Part shown: positions 1 to 13,400 of the stretch, piece after piece
How positions within the stretch are numbered: the first letter of the stretch is position 1
Layout of the letters: each line of letters starts with the position of its first letter
Source: Nipponacmea schrenckii
Taxonomy: Eukaryota > Mollusca > Gastropoda > Lottiidae
DNA: 64,000 nt
Direction of reading: 5' to 3'
Assembly: GCA_030562195.1 (NCBI GenBank)
Contig: JAUJPP010000005.1
Location: forward strand, 34,893,106 to 34,957,105
Translations under genes and position numbers: made by a program
Notes under the pieces: model-generated
The model's database searches: none
Seen by the model: the letters and a program-made list of their open reading frames with translations, nothing else
What the model was told of the DNA's origin: nothing

Positions 1-242
1 TAAGTATAACAATGAGTGGATAATGTAGCTATATTTGTGTTATAAAATGGTGATTATTTGAGGCATTTTGCACAAGTTGGCGTACTTCGAAACAAAATGT
101 AGCCCTGCATAGATTAAATTAGATAATTGATGTTCTATTAGATAATGGGTCCGAGTAAGGTCCAATGGGGTTCACAAACAATTCTTCCCTATCTGAATGT
201 TATAATCTTTTTTTTTCATTATACTATGGCTGATATTTTCAG

Positions 243-3200
243 TCATTGTTGACCTGACTGTACCTGTTGAAGGAGAAGTAGTAGACGGTAAAATAGATAA
301 TTTTGCTGATATTGAGTTTAGTAGTGCTACAGCAACAGTTTCAGGACAGTGGAACGGGCAGTTTGACCCAGAATCCGGAATAAAATCATTTGCAGTTCAA
401 ATATTAAGAGCAAAGTAAGAAACACATTGGTAAATAATATATACTAAACATCCACACAATCTGATCCAGATACATAAGAGGTTTCTTTTACATTTGATAA
501 AAACTGTCACCTCTAACAAGATCCACATGCAATTGGAGACGGACGCCCGGATAGACAGGTCTATTACAAAATACGTTCACATAATAATATGGACATTAGA
601 TATCAAGTTAATCTTCATAATGTACTTGGTTCTGGTTAATTTCAGGAATGCATCTGAAGACTTCGAAATACTTCGAGATTGGCATGAAGATGAGAGTGAT
701 ACAAAATCATTCGAATGGCATAATTTCCATCTTCACCATCGAGATAGTGTCAAATTTCGATTACAGACCACAAACGGTGCTCTAGGTAAAATTACACAAC
801 AAACAGATGGGTATGTTGTTGATTTGACGCCACCTACTTTGGTTTATTTAAACGATGGAAATCAACAGAGACAGGACGTTGATTACCAGGTAAAAATCAA
901 ACAGCATTTATATTTAGACGTAACTAGTCCGATTCTGAGTAGATTGTTCGCCGATTGGTGATAGTTTTGGTTTTGAATTTTGTTAAGCTGTATATTCTCA
1001 GTATTATCTATGTTTTAAATATCTTGATTTGAAATTATATATCCTTTCAGTCGTCAAGTACTACCCTCTCGGCTAATTATAAATTTATTGATGAAGAATC
1101 AGGGATAGATCATTATAAATACCAGATTTATCAGTTATATCAGGGTTCCAAACATCAGATATATCCAGGTAAATAATAGCCATGAAAACATTCTATTTTT
1201 TCTATTTATCTTTTATCAACATGAATTCTTTCCTTGTTCAAAGAACTGCTTTGATGCTTTCTCAAGGCTGTATTTTTATTAAAACTATAGGTGTTTCTGT
1301 AGTTAATTAGCCTCAATTTAATTTTCATAGAAAAAGGTGAGTGGACTGAAATACGAAATCCCAAAGAAGATTCTTTAGAAGTGACACATCTTACGTTACA
1401 AAATGGTGCTAAATACAGTGTCAGAGTCAGTGCAATAAATAGAGCTTTATCAGTAGCAACATTTGATACTAATGGATTCTTACTGGACAACACTCCGCCA
1501 AAGGTAAAACTTTAAGAGTTCCAAGATTATACCTATATATTCTTTACATGTATTTAGGAACTTAGTTAAGATTAAACATCTAACTAGTCGTAGTTAGCAA
1601 GTTTCCTAACTGGAAATGATTTCAAAAGCTTATAATATATAGAGCCTTGGAAATCGGTGTCAAATTTGGTCGTCTAGGACAATAAGTGTTAGCTGTTCTC
1701 TAATCGTCAAAATAAAGAAAGATCCAACCCTGAGCAAGTATAAGAATAGTTTAGAATAGGTTGGTTAACTACAGTGTATAGAGATTCTACAAACAAGCTA
1801 TAAAAATGTTATCATTCAATGTCGAAATCCATAAAAGAAAATATCACCTAGATACTTGTTGAAGGCATATTAATTTTGTGTCTAATTAGGGCGTGAAAGA
1901 TTTTTTCAGTATTGAACCTATAATATAATATTTCAGATACGATGGGTACATGTTGGAGTATTTAATGGTGAAACAGAAGAAGTTATTGATGGTGAAGTAT
2001 TACAAGCTGATAAAACTGGTATAAAAGCCTCATGGTTCGCAACTGATGATGTCAGTGGTATTAAAGACTATTTTGTGGCTGTTGGGACCACGGAAGGTAT
2101 TTAAACTCTCCATAATGAATTGACAATACAATAACAATAACCCTGAGGAGCACTTTAGCAGCCAGATTTGACAATTGTGTATCTTACTAGAATTTATGGC
2201 AGTATTACTAGCAAACTAGGGATTGCTTACTCTTCCTGAACACCGTTACAGGATTTCCTAAATGTATGCAATTTACAATTTTGCGAATAGCCATTATAAA
2301 ATAAACAAAACTATTTCAGGAGGGCAAGAAATTCTAAAATGGAGAAGTTACGGTCCAAACCATGATGGATACATTGACAAACTCAATCTTAACGTGAGAA
2401 ATACCTATTTTGTATCAGTCACGGCAGTGAATGGAGCTGGTCTGAAAAGTAATGTGAAAAGTTCCACTCCTATTAAGGTCGTAGAAGAGGATATAGCAGG
2501 TGAGTTTTATCCTTAAAGCTTCAATTGTCACAAAACATTAGCTAGCTTATAATTGCTTTTCCAGCCGATAAGATTGCCAGAATTACAATTAGACGTCCGG
2601 TTTGTCGTATTATTTCTGCTTTTAGAATTTGATAGTTATAGCAAGAATATGTACCTGTTAAGTTATCTTTCTATATTTCACTCGTATAAGGCTTATTCAG
2701 AGAATTAACCATCAACCATACCATTACTTGATCCGAAATGATATCGCTGTTCTCGTGCAATAAACAGATTCATAATTCCAAATGTAAACTCCACCGTGCT
2801 CCATTCTTGAGGAAATGTTCGAAATTGATCAATATTTTTGCATCAACAAGCATAATTTGATGTTTGTACTACTCAGGAATTGTGTTTGATGGCGCTGAAG
2901 GAACAGAAGGAGAGATCACTAATGATATTGACTACCAAATAGAAAAAGGAACTGTGACTGTCCAATTCTCAGGATTTGAAAGTACTCTCCATGGTATCTC
3001 AAGGTTTGATTGGGCAGTTGGTACAACGGCTGGTGGAGAAGAAGTTCAGCCATTTATCGAAGCCGGTTTGATTCATAAAGAAGAAACTGACGTTCCCGGA
3101 AATGGTAAACTTTTCGTCACATGTACTTTGTAAAGTTTTTTTCGGGTTCGGGTGACTTAGTTCAGAACAAATTCATAAATATATTTTATGGATATTTCAA

Positions 3201-4492
3201 TATTGTTTCTCGACTTACTTTACAGGTAAAGTAGACTGTGACAAAAAACTTTATGATTTATTGGGGGGTAATATTCCAGGTATTGCTATTTCTGGTTACG
3301 GTCAAGCTGTTCTACCACTAGAATCTGGTGTAAAATACTACTCTACTGTTAGAGGTATCAGTAACGCTGGAAATGTTCTAGAATCTACTTCTGATGGTTT
3401 TACTGTTGATACGTCTCCTCCAATTATCAGCATTGAAAGGTAATGTTATAATAACAATCGCTTCAAATTTTCAGACATGATTGATTGACACATTTTAAAT
3501 TGAACCTATTTCAGTAAAAAGCAACTGATATCATCCAATGCTTTACACATTTTGAAAATCTTATTATTTATCCATTAATTTAAAACTATTTTTGGCAGCC
3601 TGTCTGAAGTATTTAATAGAGAGAAACTGGAACCGGGTATGAAGATTTACCAATCTGAAGTGGATTCAATCCAAGCTGAGTGGTTAGTCCGGGATCTAGA
3701 GAGTAATATAACGGAAATGTGGTATTCTGTTGGAACCTATCCCGATGGTGCTGATATCAAATCCGCTGCTAGGGTCTCTGTCTTCCTAGATGGTCAAGGA
3801 TCACTACCTGTTGGTGATGCTAAACCTACATCTGATGGTATGAACCTATTGAAATTATGCTATACAGTATTTTGGCTGTTATAGATATAATGAATGCTGT
3901 TTGCACTTTAATATATTATAATAGTTTGCTGCAGTCAAACGTCATTTTTTTTATTAAATTAACTTTTTAAAGTTTGAATATGAAAGTGATTTTTTTTCCG
4001 CATGTCAATTGCAGGTCGACCGAATATTATAAATTTCTGGGCAGTAAATAATGTAGGACTAACTGGACGAAAATCTTCTGCTTCTTTGATAGTTGATATA
4101 ACGCCACCGAGTGGGGGTGTTGTCATGTGCCCTCAATTTATCCAGGTAACTGTCAATTCTTCTTGCCCAAACCAATCGTTTACCTTCATGATTTTGAAAG
4201 TTGCTGGTTTTCATATTTTTCTAAGGTGTTTAAACCCTCTTTAAATAGTTTTGCTAGAAATACATAAAATTTAAATCTGTTAATAATTTCTAAATCAGAT
4301 TTAAATGTGGAATAATTGATGCTGTTTCACTATTTCAGCCTCACACTGCCATGAAATGTTCCTGGAAGGATTTTATGGACAATGAAAGTCCAATTAAAGA
4401 ATTTATGTTTAGCTTGGGATCTCAAGAAGGATTGTCAGATGTCGTTCAGCCTGTAAAGATCCCTGGTCATTCAATCTCCTATATTATAGACA
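243..4492 (+). CDS. Exon block 1: FN3-like extracellular modules (11 exons)
   Basis: Part of the giant membrane-protein gene. Modules of roughly 100-120 residues recur, each built from two or three exons. Each module has a strand with an aromatic core (for example W near 'GIKSF' in the first exon, 'FDWAVGT..GGEE' at about 3007-3045). It then has an 'F/Y-x-S/T-V-x-A-x-N-x-A-G' strand and a terminal linker of the type VD-x-TPP: VVDLTPP near 816, LLDNTPP near 1480, TVDTSPP near 3404, IVDITPP near 4090. This layout fits FN3-like beta sandwiches. An Ig/HYR-like fold is the alternative, since FN3 profiles were not run. Introns here are short (about 130-440 bp) and hold nothing recognisable. Confidence 0.8.
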
Positions 4493-7400
4493 GTAAGCAA
4501 TAGTCGTATGCCTTATTTCTTGATCCTATGGATCGCCATTTTGGCTTTGTGATTTGGCTATTTGTTTTGACCAAAATTAGCATGCTTTAAACGACGAATT
4601 TGGGATTACAAAGACATTAACATGGACGGACTTAAGCAAGACATTTTGAGAACAGACTGGGATGCCATTGTTGACAATGAGTGTATTGATATTGCCAGCT
4701 TGACTTTTACAAATGAGTTGAGCAAGATTGCAAGCAAGAATATAAAAAATAAAATTGTTACTATTAGACCACGAGATAAACCTTGGCTGACCGGCCCTTA
4801 ATTCTATTCTATTCGGAAATTTAGTAAAAAGAAATGCAAAATTCATCGTAAGGCAAAATATTCAAATTTGGCAACTGATTGGCAGGAATATCGAAAAATA
4901 AGAAATGAATATATTGACTTGATTCGGAAACGTAAAAAAGAATACTATGATCGCATTGACTCCAAAATTAATGAAAAAGAGAAATTTGGCCAGAAAGATT
5001 GGTGGCATCTGCTGAACTCATTTGTAAAATGTCAACGGTCAAATAAAAGGGAAATTCCGCCTCTTATCAACAACGGTACACCAGTCTTTTCTCATGAGGA
5101 CAAGGCTAATTGTTTCAATAATTTCTTCATAACCCAATCACAACTTGATAGCACAAATGCACTTCTTCCTACTCTCGATCCAATGAATATTCACTTGAAC
5201 ACATACAACTAACACCTTCAGAAGTTGAAGACATGCTAACATCCATTGACATCTCAAAAGCAACCGGACCAGATGAATTAAGTGGATTTTTTCTCAAAAC
5301 TATATCCAATCTTATCTGTAATCCTCTCTGTAAATTATTCAATCTTTCTCTTCAAATCAAACAAGTACCATCTATTTGGAAAATTGCAAACGTGACCGCC
5401 ATTCACAAAAAAGGTGATCCATCTATATGCGGTAATTATCGCCCTGTTTCGCTTCTTAGTATCGTGATAAAAATTTTTGAAAAATGTATTTACAAGCATG
5501 TCTTTAACTTCTTAAAGGAACACAACATTATTACTAATCTACAAAGTGGTTTTCTACACGGTGATTCAACAATCTATCAACTAACAGATCTTACTCACTT
5601 CTTCTGTCAAGCCATTGACAATGGTCAATATACAAGGGCAGTGTTCTGTGACATCAGCAAAGCTTTTGACAGAGTGTGGCATGCTGCACTCTGTCATAAG
5701 CTGGATGCCTCTGGGATTCGCGGTGACCTCCTGGAATGGTTTAGAAATTATCTATTTGATAGAAAACAATGTGTTGTTATCCAGGGGGTTTCCTCGGACC
5801 ACAGAGTCGTTCCTGCTGGTGTCCCACAGGGCTCTGTCCTTGGACCCTTATTATTCTTAATTTACATAAATGATATAGTAAAAAATATTAAGTCTAAAAT
5901 CCGCCTGTTTGCTGACGATACTAGTCTATATGTTAAGATTGATGACCCAACGGTAGGCGCGACTGTCTTAAATGATGATCTTGAACGCATTAATCAATGG
6001 GCAAAGACATGGCTGGTTACTTTCAATCCACAGAAGACTGAAACACTGGCACTGACTACTAAAAGAAACCCTCCACTGCCTACCCTTAGTTTAGATAATA
6101 CACCTATACAAGAAGTTGACTCGCACAAGCATCTCGGACTGACCTTTCAAATGAATTGTAAGTGGGATAAGCATATCCTCGGAATCATCACTAAGACAAA
6201 TAGACTTGTAAACTGCTTACGATCTCTTAAATACAGACTATCTCGACCATCTCTCCGCGTTATTTACAATTCATTTATCCTGCCCCACTTTGACTACTGT
6301 GACACAATTTGGGATGGGTGCACAGCAGAACTGACTAATAACCTTGAAGAGTTACAACTAGATGCACTCAGATCTATTTGTGGAGCTGTAAGGGGGACCA
6401 GTCACAGTCTATTATATAAAGAGACTTGCTTTGTCCCATTGAAGGAAAGACGAAGGCGCCATAAACTAAAACTAATCTATAAGATAAAAAATGACATGAC
6501 CCCTGCGTATTTAAAAGAACATCTAACCAAAACCCAAACAAACTACCAACTCAGAAATGAACTTGAATTTGACGAATATAAATATAGAACAAATACATTT
6601 GGAAATTCCTTTATCCCATCAGCTATTCGTGAATGGAACAAACTTGATGCTTCAGTTAGAAACTCTCGATCAATATCTTCCTTTAACTCCGCTCTAAATT
6701 CTCAGGATCAAAGTGAACCTAGATACTATTCTTTTGGAAAAAGAACAAACCAAATTATTCACTGTCGCCTTCGTCTTTCTTGTAGCGATTTAAACGAGCA
6801 TAAATATAAAAGGCACATTTCTGACAGTCCTGCTTGCAGTTGTGGTCATTCAAATGAAGATACTTACCATTTTCTCTTAGAATGCCCCTTACATTCAGAT
6901 GCCAGGAACCTACCTATCCTACTCTTACCTATAATCTATCACAACATCGATATTCTCCTTTTCGGCATTCCAGATGATATAGACACCTCTAGAAAAATTT
7001 TCGAACAAATTCATAACTTTTTCGACATCAGCAGAAGATTCAAGATATAATACTTCAAAATTATCAAACGTACTTTCACAATTCCCATCCAGAGTATATA
7101 TCTGTATGTTATGTTTGAATGTAAATAATTCTCTATTTTCTATGTTTGTCTGTAAATATTTTTGTCTGTAAATATGTTTATCTGTAAAATATGTTTGTCT
7201 GGAGAGGGCTTATATAGGCGTAGCCTGCTGCCCAATCCAGTGAAAATAAATACTGTTTATATAAAAAAAAAATAAGGCATACATTTGTGGTTTAAATACG
7301 AAGCAGAAGAGAATTAAAGAGGAGTTATATCATCAATCGGTTAAGGAATATCAGATTAAAGTTACGATTTGTTTCAGATCTTGTCAACGATGTAAGTCAT

Positions 7401-10400
7401 GGCAAAAAATACTATGCTATGGTGACTGCTAAGAACTACGTTGGTCACACTATATCAGCAGTATCAAATAGTATTACTGTAGACATTACACCACCAGTTG
7501 CTGGTCAGGTTGTTGAATTGAAGACAGAATACATTATAAACGTTACTAGTGATAGATCTACTTCTGAACTCAATACTTATAGTTGTAACACCAAAGAAGG
7601 TAAGTCTAATATAATATTAAGTGAAATAGGGAAATATCAACAAGAGCAACCTTGCACGTCTATATCTTATATTTTTTTAATTGGTAGGTCTCAAATGTAA
7701 GTATAACAATCTTCAGGATGGGAAGGTGTCCGTCGATTGTATTCTCTTGCATTAAATTTGTAAATAAAAGAGAAATGCCTAATGATACTGTGATATTATG
7801 AAGATGAGGGGAAATCAATAATAGGTTCTGAGTAATTCTATTGTTTAGATTGTGATAAGATAGATGCTGTATGCCAGGAATCACTGACCTCAATCAACGT
7901 CGCCTGGTCTGAATTTACTGATCCTGAAACCAGGATTGTGGGGTATGTAGTTTTAATTACAGCAACTGATAGGGTAATAAATATCATTGAATTAGGTATA
8001 AGTGTAACAACTTATCCTTAGACCAACATTGTTAATATAGGCAGAATTTATTGTTTCTACCAACAACATTGTTGGCTTTGTAAGCAGAATTTACTAATCT
8101 TGAAGTCAAGTTTGTTGGCTATGTAGTACAATTTACTAATCTTGGAGTCAAGATTGTTTGCTATTTAGGCAGAATTTATAAATCCTACATTTTAAAATGT
8201 AGACAGAATAAAAAATACTTTAAAATATCCCAACATAAATCATCGTATTCTTTTTATCAAAATAATAAGTGTTGTATTTTTAGTCATGAAATTGCAATAG
8301 GAACTACACCTGGAGGTGGTCAAGTTAAACAGTTATTTAAAGTACCAACAGACAAAAAATATTTTACTATTAAAAATCTGATGTTGAATGGATTGAGACA
8401 GGTAGTCTATTTTAAATTACAAATTTGTTTCAAAATGCAAAAAAATCTAATGAATTAGTAGGGTCCAATAATCCTTTTTAGGCAATTTGAGTATCAAATC
8501 GTACCATTCAAAAAAGATGAAAAAAAAATAGTTAACCAATTCATACACAGACTGTTGTGTTTTATAATAACAATTTGATTTATCTGTTCAAAGGTATTTG
8601 TCACTGTTAAAGCCATAAATGAAGCAGGATTGAGTACAGTGGCGACATCTAACGGTATTTATATGTCGTATTTGAGTCAAGGGAAAAAACCACTTTCTCA
8701 TATTGGTGTTTGGGATGGTGACAGTCATCATGGAGATATGTAAGTCAGCATAAATAAATGATTACTTGAATCGAATTAAGGGGGTTGACAACCTTATCGT
8801 TCGAGGTGTATTTCAATCAAGAAACGTATTAAGTTGATATCCATTCTATTTGGCATTAAAAGAAACTCATCTAGTAAAAATTTTAGCTCAATCGCTTCAG
8901 TAGTTTGTCAGATATGGGTCCGTAAAGATAATCTATTTATGGAACAAAATGGGGTAATCCTCTATGTAGACGTACAAATTACGTTGTCAGTTGACATTTT
9001 TGAGTACTACGTCATCAGCTAAATAAACCTTTTCTAAAGATTTTCATTGGGGGAATCCAGAAGTCACGTGATTTCCCATAAATCTTTACGCCACATGTAA
9101 ACAGAGAAATTTTATGATTGGTCGGTAGGGGTGTTTTAACATGTGCTAAACCATTGTTTTAGCACTCCAATTATGTGGTTATCGGTTCATATCGATTCCT
9201 AAAAGGTGCTTAAAGATTTCTACAGCATGAAAGACAATCTTTAAACAACATGATCGTTAATTACGTAAGGTTAACATGTGTTTGCAAAATGTTGAAAAAA
9301 ACTGTCATTTTTCCAAAAGCATATCTCGCTTATAATTTATCCGATTTTTACAAACTTTGGCTTCAGCTAAAGCTTACGATGTCCTCTATAACTTTACGTT
9401 GGCTTTTTTTTATGAATAGTTTTTTAAAAATTCAATTTTTTGTAAATGCACTCGCAAAATTTTGATTTCTATCAATATCTTCATAACAAAACAAAATTTT
9501 CCAAAAAGCCAACGTAATGTTGTAGAGATACATGTAGACTTGTGTTGTGCAAAATTTAAACCTTCTATATTAATTAGTCTAGTAGATATGCTAATTTTAA
9601 GGGAATAATTGACGTTTTTTTCGTTCATCTTTCATACCCTATTTCTCAAAGTTGAAATGTCATAAAGAAATAAATTTTATATTTTTGGAAGCTGAAAGTC
9701 CCCCCTTTCCATTGATATTGAAATATTTCAGATAGGTGGAAAATAAGTGGTTGAAATCGTCTATTTTTTGTACATAGGTTTAGGGTTGTCAACCCCCTTA
9801 AGTGGTAAAAATTCCGATAAAGCACATTGTTGACCCTCTCCCTCCCTCTCCTACAGAACATTTTTGTTAAAGTCTCGACATGCTCCAAAGATAGAATGAA
9901 ACATTTCAAAAATTTGCATTTCTATTTTTTCAGAGATTATCAGACCAGTATAGATACAATTAAAGCCAGATGGGATGTGACTGGAGATCCCTGCCCTGCG
10001 AAAAAATTTGAATGGTCAATAGTCAGATTGGATGGTTTGGTTGTACAGAATTTTACCGATACTCTAGGTATAGTAGTTAAAAGAAAGTGAAAATTATAGG
10101 ATTATTTGTGTTGTGTCAAAAGGTGTTGGTGGTAATATGTTGTTAAATGGTTGATAACAATGCCCTTTTTAATTTTATGTTTAAACTATACAAGTTTTGG
10201 CTGCGTATGCTTCATCCAATAGGGTGATTTCTGTAACATCCTATCTTTAATAAATATTGAATATTTTCAGGATCAACATTTGGGGTCAATGATGGACTAT
10301 CTTTGAGCGATGGTGAAAGATATTATATTTTACTACGAGTAACAACAGCTTCAGATTTCAGTTATATTCTACGTTCTAACGGAGTTACGGTCCAATTAGA

Positions 10401-13400
10401 TCCAGTAATACCAGGACGTGTTAATGATGGGGATGTTTTCGGATATGATCTTAATAAAATAGTGATGGTGAATAAAGCCTCGGCAAATTGGCAAGGTTTT
10501 GGCGTTGGTGTGGACGATGAATCTCAACCAGTTGAGATACAATCAGGTACATTGCTAGCATGATAGTTTGACATTTCATAAATAGATAATGAATGACTAA
10601 ACTTGAATCTTTTTATATTTCATACTTAAGTATGTATGTTGTTTATGTACAGCATTGCTGGGGGCACAGAAACGAGCTGTGTACATCTTTAGGACCAAAA
10701 ATAAATGACAGCATGCAATAAATCGATCGGAGATTTCATCAGTGCCCTTCCTCATTTGGAATCTCAACTTGTATACAATTGAAACCGCCTTCCTGCTAGT
10801 TGTCTCTTTTGCAGGTTGGCGACGCCAGTTTATCCTATGCTTAATTCTAATATTATAAACATCTCAGTGTGTTTTCTGTTCGGTGGATTTTCATGCCATA
10901 CATATTTTTATTGCTAGGAAACCCTGGAGTGGATGGTACAGACAGAAAAGCTTTAAATGCAATCAGATATTATGAAGTAGCTTTAGGAACTGACAGGAGA
11001 TTCCCAAACACCAGAGATAATGTTGTTCCATATACAAATGTTGGTTTGAATACAACGGTAACATTTTACGACCTTGAACTTGTAACATTAAAAGCTACCT
11101 ATTATTTTACTGTTCGAGCGTACAGTGAGTCTATGTCCATGACACAAGTAACATCCAATGGTTTCCAGGCAGGCTATAATGATGGTGTAAAAGGTAGGCC
11201 TTTATAGTTTAGTTGCAGACTCTACAAGGAGTGGAGGTGAATTTATATTGATTGCTAGCAAACCATAGTGGAATGAATCTGATACTTGCCTGATTTAACT
11301 GACAGGACCATGTCCTTGTGTATTGGACCTAATTCTGACCCATGTAAAATTAAGGGTTTATTATTATAATTAAACTAGAATATTGACATACTCTACATTC
11401 AAAACAATTCAATTACATCTTGCCTCACTTGATCGAAGTTGCTTATATTGAATACTACGGATTTGGTGCTAGGACTATTTTATACATTTGTCTCATTTCA
11501 GCTGGAGTAATAGAAATGCCAGAATATGTCAGTAATAATACAGTTATTGATATTCCATGGAATTATTTTGATTCAAAAGTTGGTATGATGATGTATTATG
11601 CTGCTATTGCGAGTAAGAATCACAGCATAACCTGTAGAGATTTGGTGAGTTTACAGTATAGAATGGAATGATTATGAACCTTTCTTGCGCTGTCATTAGG
11701 TGGTCCTGTAAGGCATTCTGAATTTTCAGGTGCTCCACAGCATAACCAATCTAATGATTGCTGCTGTGTTACTCGTCTTTGTGGTCTTAAATCCAATTCC
11801 AAAACAATTGTTAGGATTAACTTATACATTTCTGCTTGTATAACTATTTATTTAATTGTGATTGAATAAAGTCAATTAACAAACTACTAAAATACTTCCA
11901 ATTTGTAAAACAGATTGAAGGTGGTAAGATGTCTGTGGGAGAAAGAAGTAGTTTATTTGACATTCTGGATGTGACAAATGTTGGAACTGACACGTTTCTA
12001 CAATATACAAATGGGGTTCTGAAGCAGGATCATGGATATTTTGTTACTGTTATAGGTATATGTTTAATCATTTATTTCTCTCCAGAAAACTGTCTGTATT
12101 TACTATTTCATTCGCAATGAATCTGGAAAACTTCATGACTTCTTGTTTTTTACCAAATATCTCATCGGTGACCCAAGTTTCGGAATGAACTGCAATTACA
12201 TCTTCTGCTTTTACGGGACAATTAAGAGCTTGAGGTCTTAGCATAAAAAAGTTTATAACTGTTGATGGTGTTGCCCTATGGAAGCACAATTGTATTCCGT
12301 CTTTATATACTCAGAACAACATGATTAAGAACTGTCAATATATATTTTAGGTGTAGATAATGCTGGAGAATGTAATTCAACAAGAATTAATTTCCATGTT
12401 GACATCACCCCACCAGTTCAAGGTCTGGTCAAGATCGGACCATACTACAATATGGTGAGTTATTACTTCTTAGAAATTACATGCCGGAGAGCATGAGACA
12501 CGCAAATTAGAAGGCTTTAAATTCAGCAAATTTCATCCTGGGGAACATTACCTATACTTACACAAGTCAATTCAATAATCTGACCATTATGGAAACATTT
12601 TGATTTTGTGGAATGAAATAATACTTACCATATTCTAAACATACTAAATGAGTTTAGCCTGAAAGGATTATATTTCCTGAGAGCAATGAAATATTTATTG
12701 TCAACAAATAATACGTCAGATGGCGGGATTTAATAAATACAGCATACACCAACCTCGCAACGATTACATATACTTTGTAAGATGAACACAATAAGCCGAG
12801 CTATTGGTTCTGATTTTCTTTTTTCTTTGTGTATGATAAAGTTGTTCTTTTCATTAAAACACTAAGATATTGAACAAATGATTAATACCCTGTTCTATTT
12901 GATTTGTAGAAAATGTCTTTTACTGCTTCTTCTGAATCTCTGACAGTTGATTGGAAAAATTATAGAGATGATGAATCTGGTATTAAATGCTTTCGGTTAA
13001 GTTTGATTGAAGAATTAACTTGTGAAACTGGTGCCACAAGAACTACTATTGTACCACAAATTGAACTGAATGAGAATTATACATCTTATCAATTCCTTGA
13101 ACTGGATCTACAGGTTTGGTCACTTCTCTTTTCCAGATCGAGTGTTAAACTATATACAAATGATACACATCCTACTCGTATATTTTTTTACAATTAGACG
13201 CTAAAATAGTGAATTATGTGAAATTTTAAATTTATAGAAGAAGCTTCTCTGGGTCGAGTTTGTACTCCAGCAAATCATTCATACAGCTAAAATTATTTCC
13301 AGCTGAATAGTTAATTAAACGTTGGGAATATTTGAATGAAACTGAACGTTTTCAAGCATGTTTTGTATGAAGGTTAATTTATGATATATTTTCAGTTGTT

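Noticed and set aside
4505..7285. 11-bp inverted match (gtatgccttat / ataaggcatac) at the edges of the LINE
   Set aside because: LINE insertions give direct, not inverted, duplications. The match does not touch the left truncation point and is probably chance.
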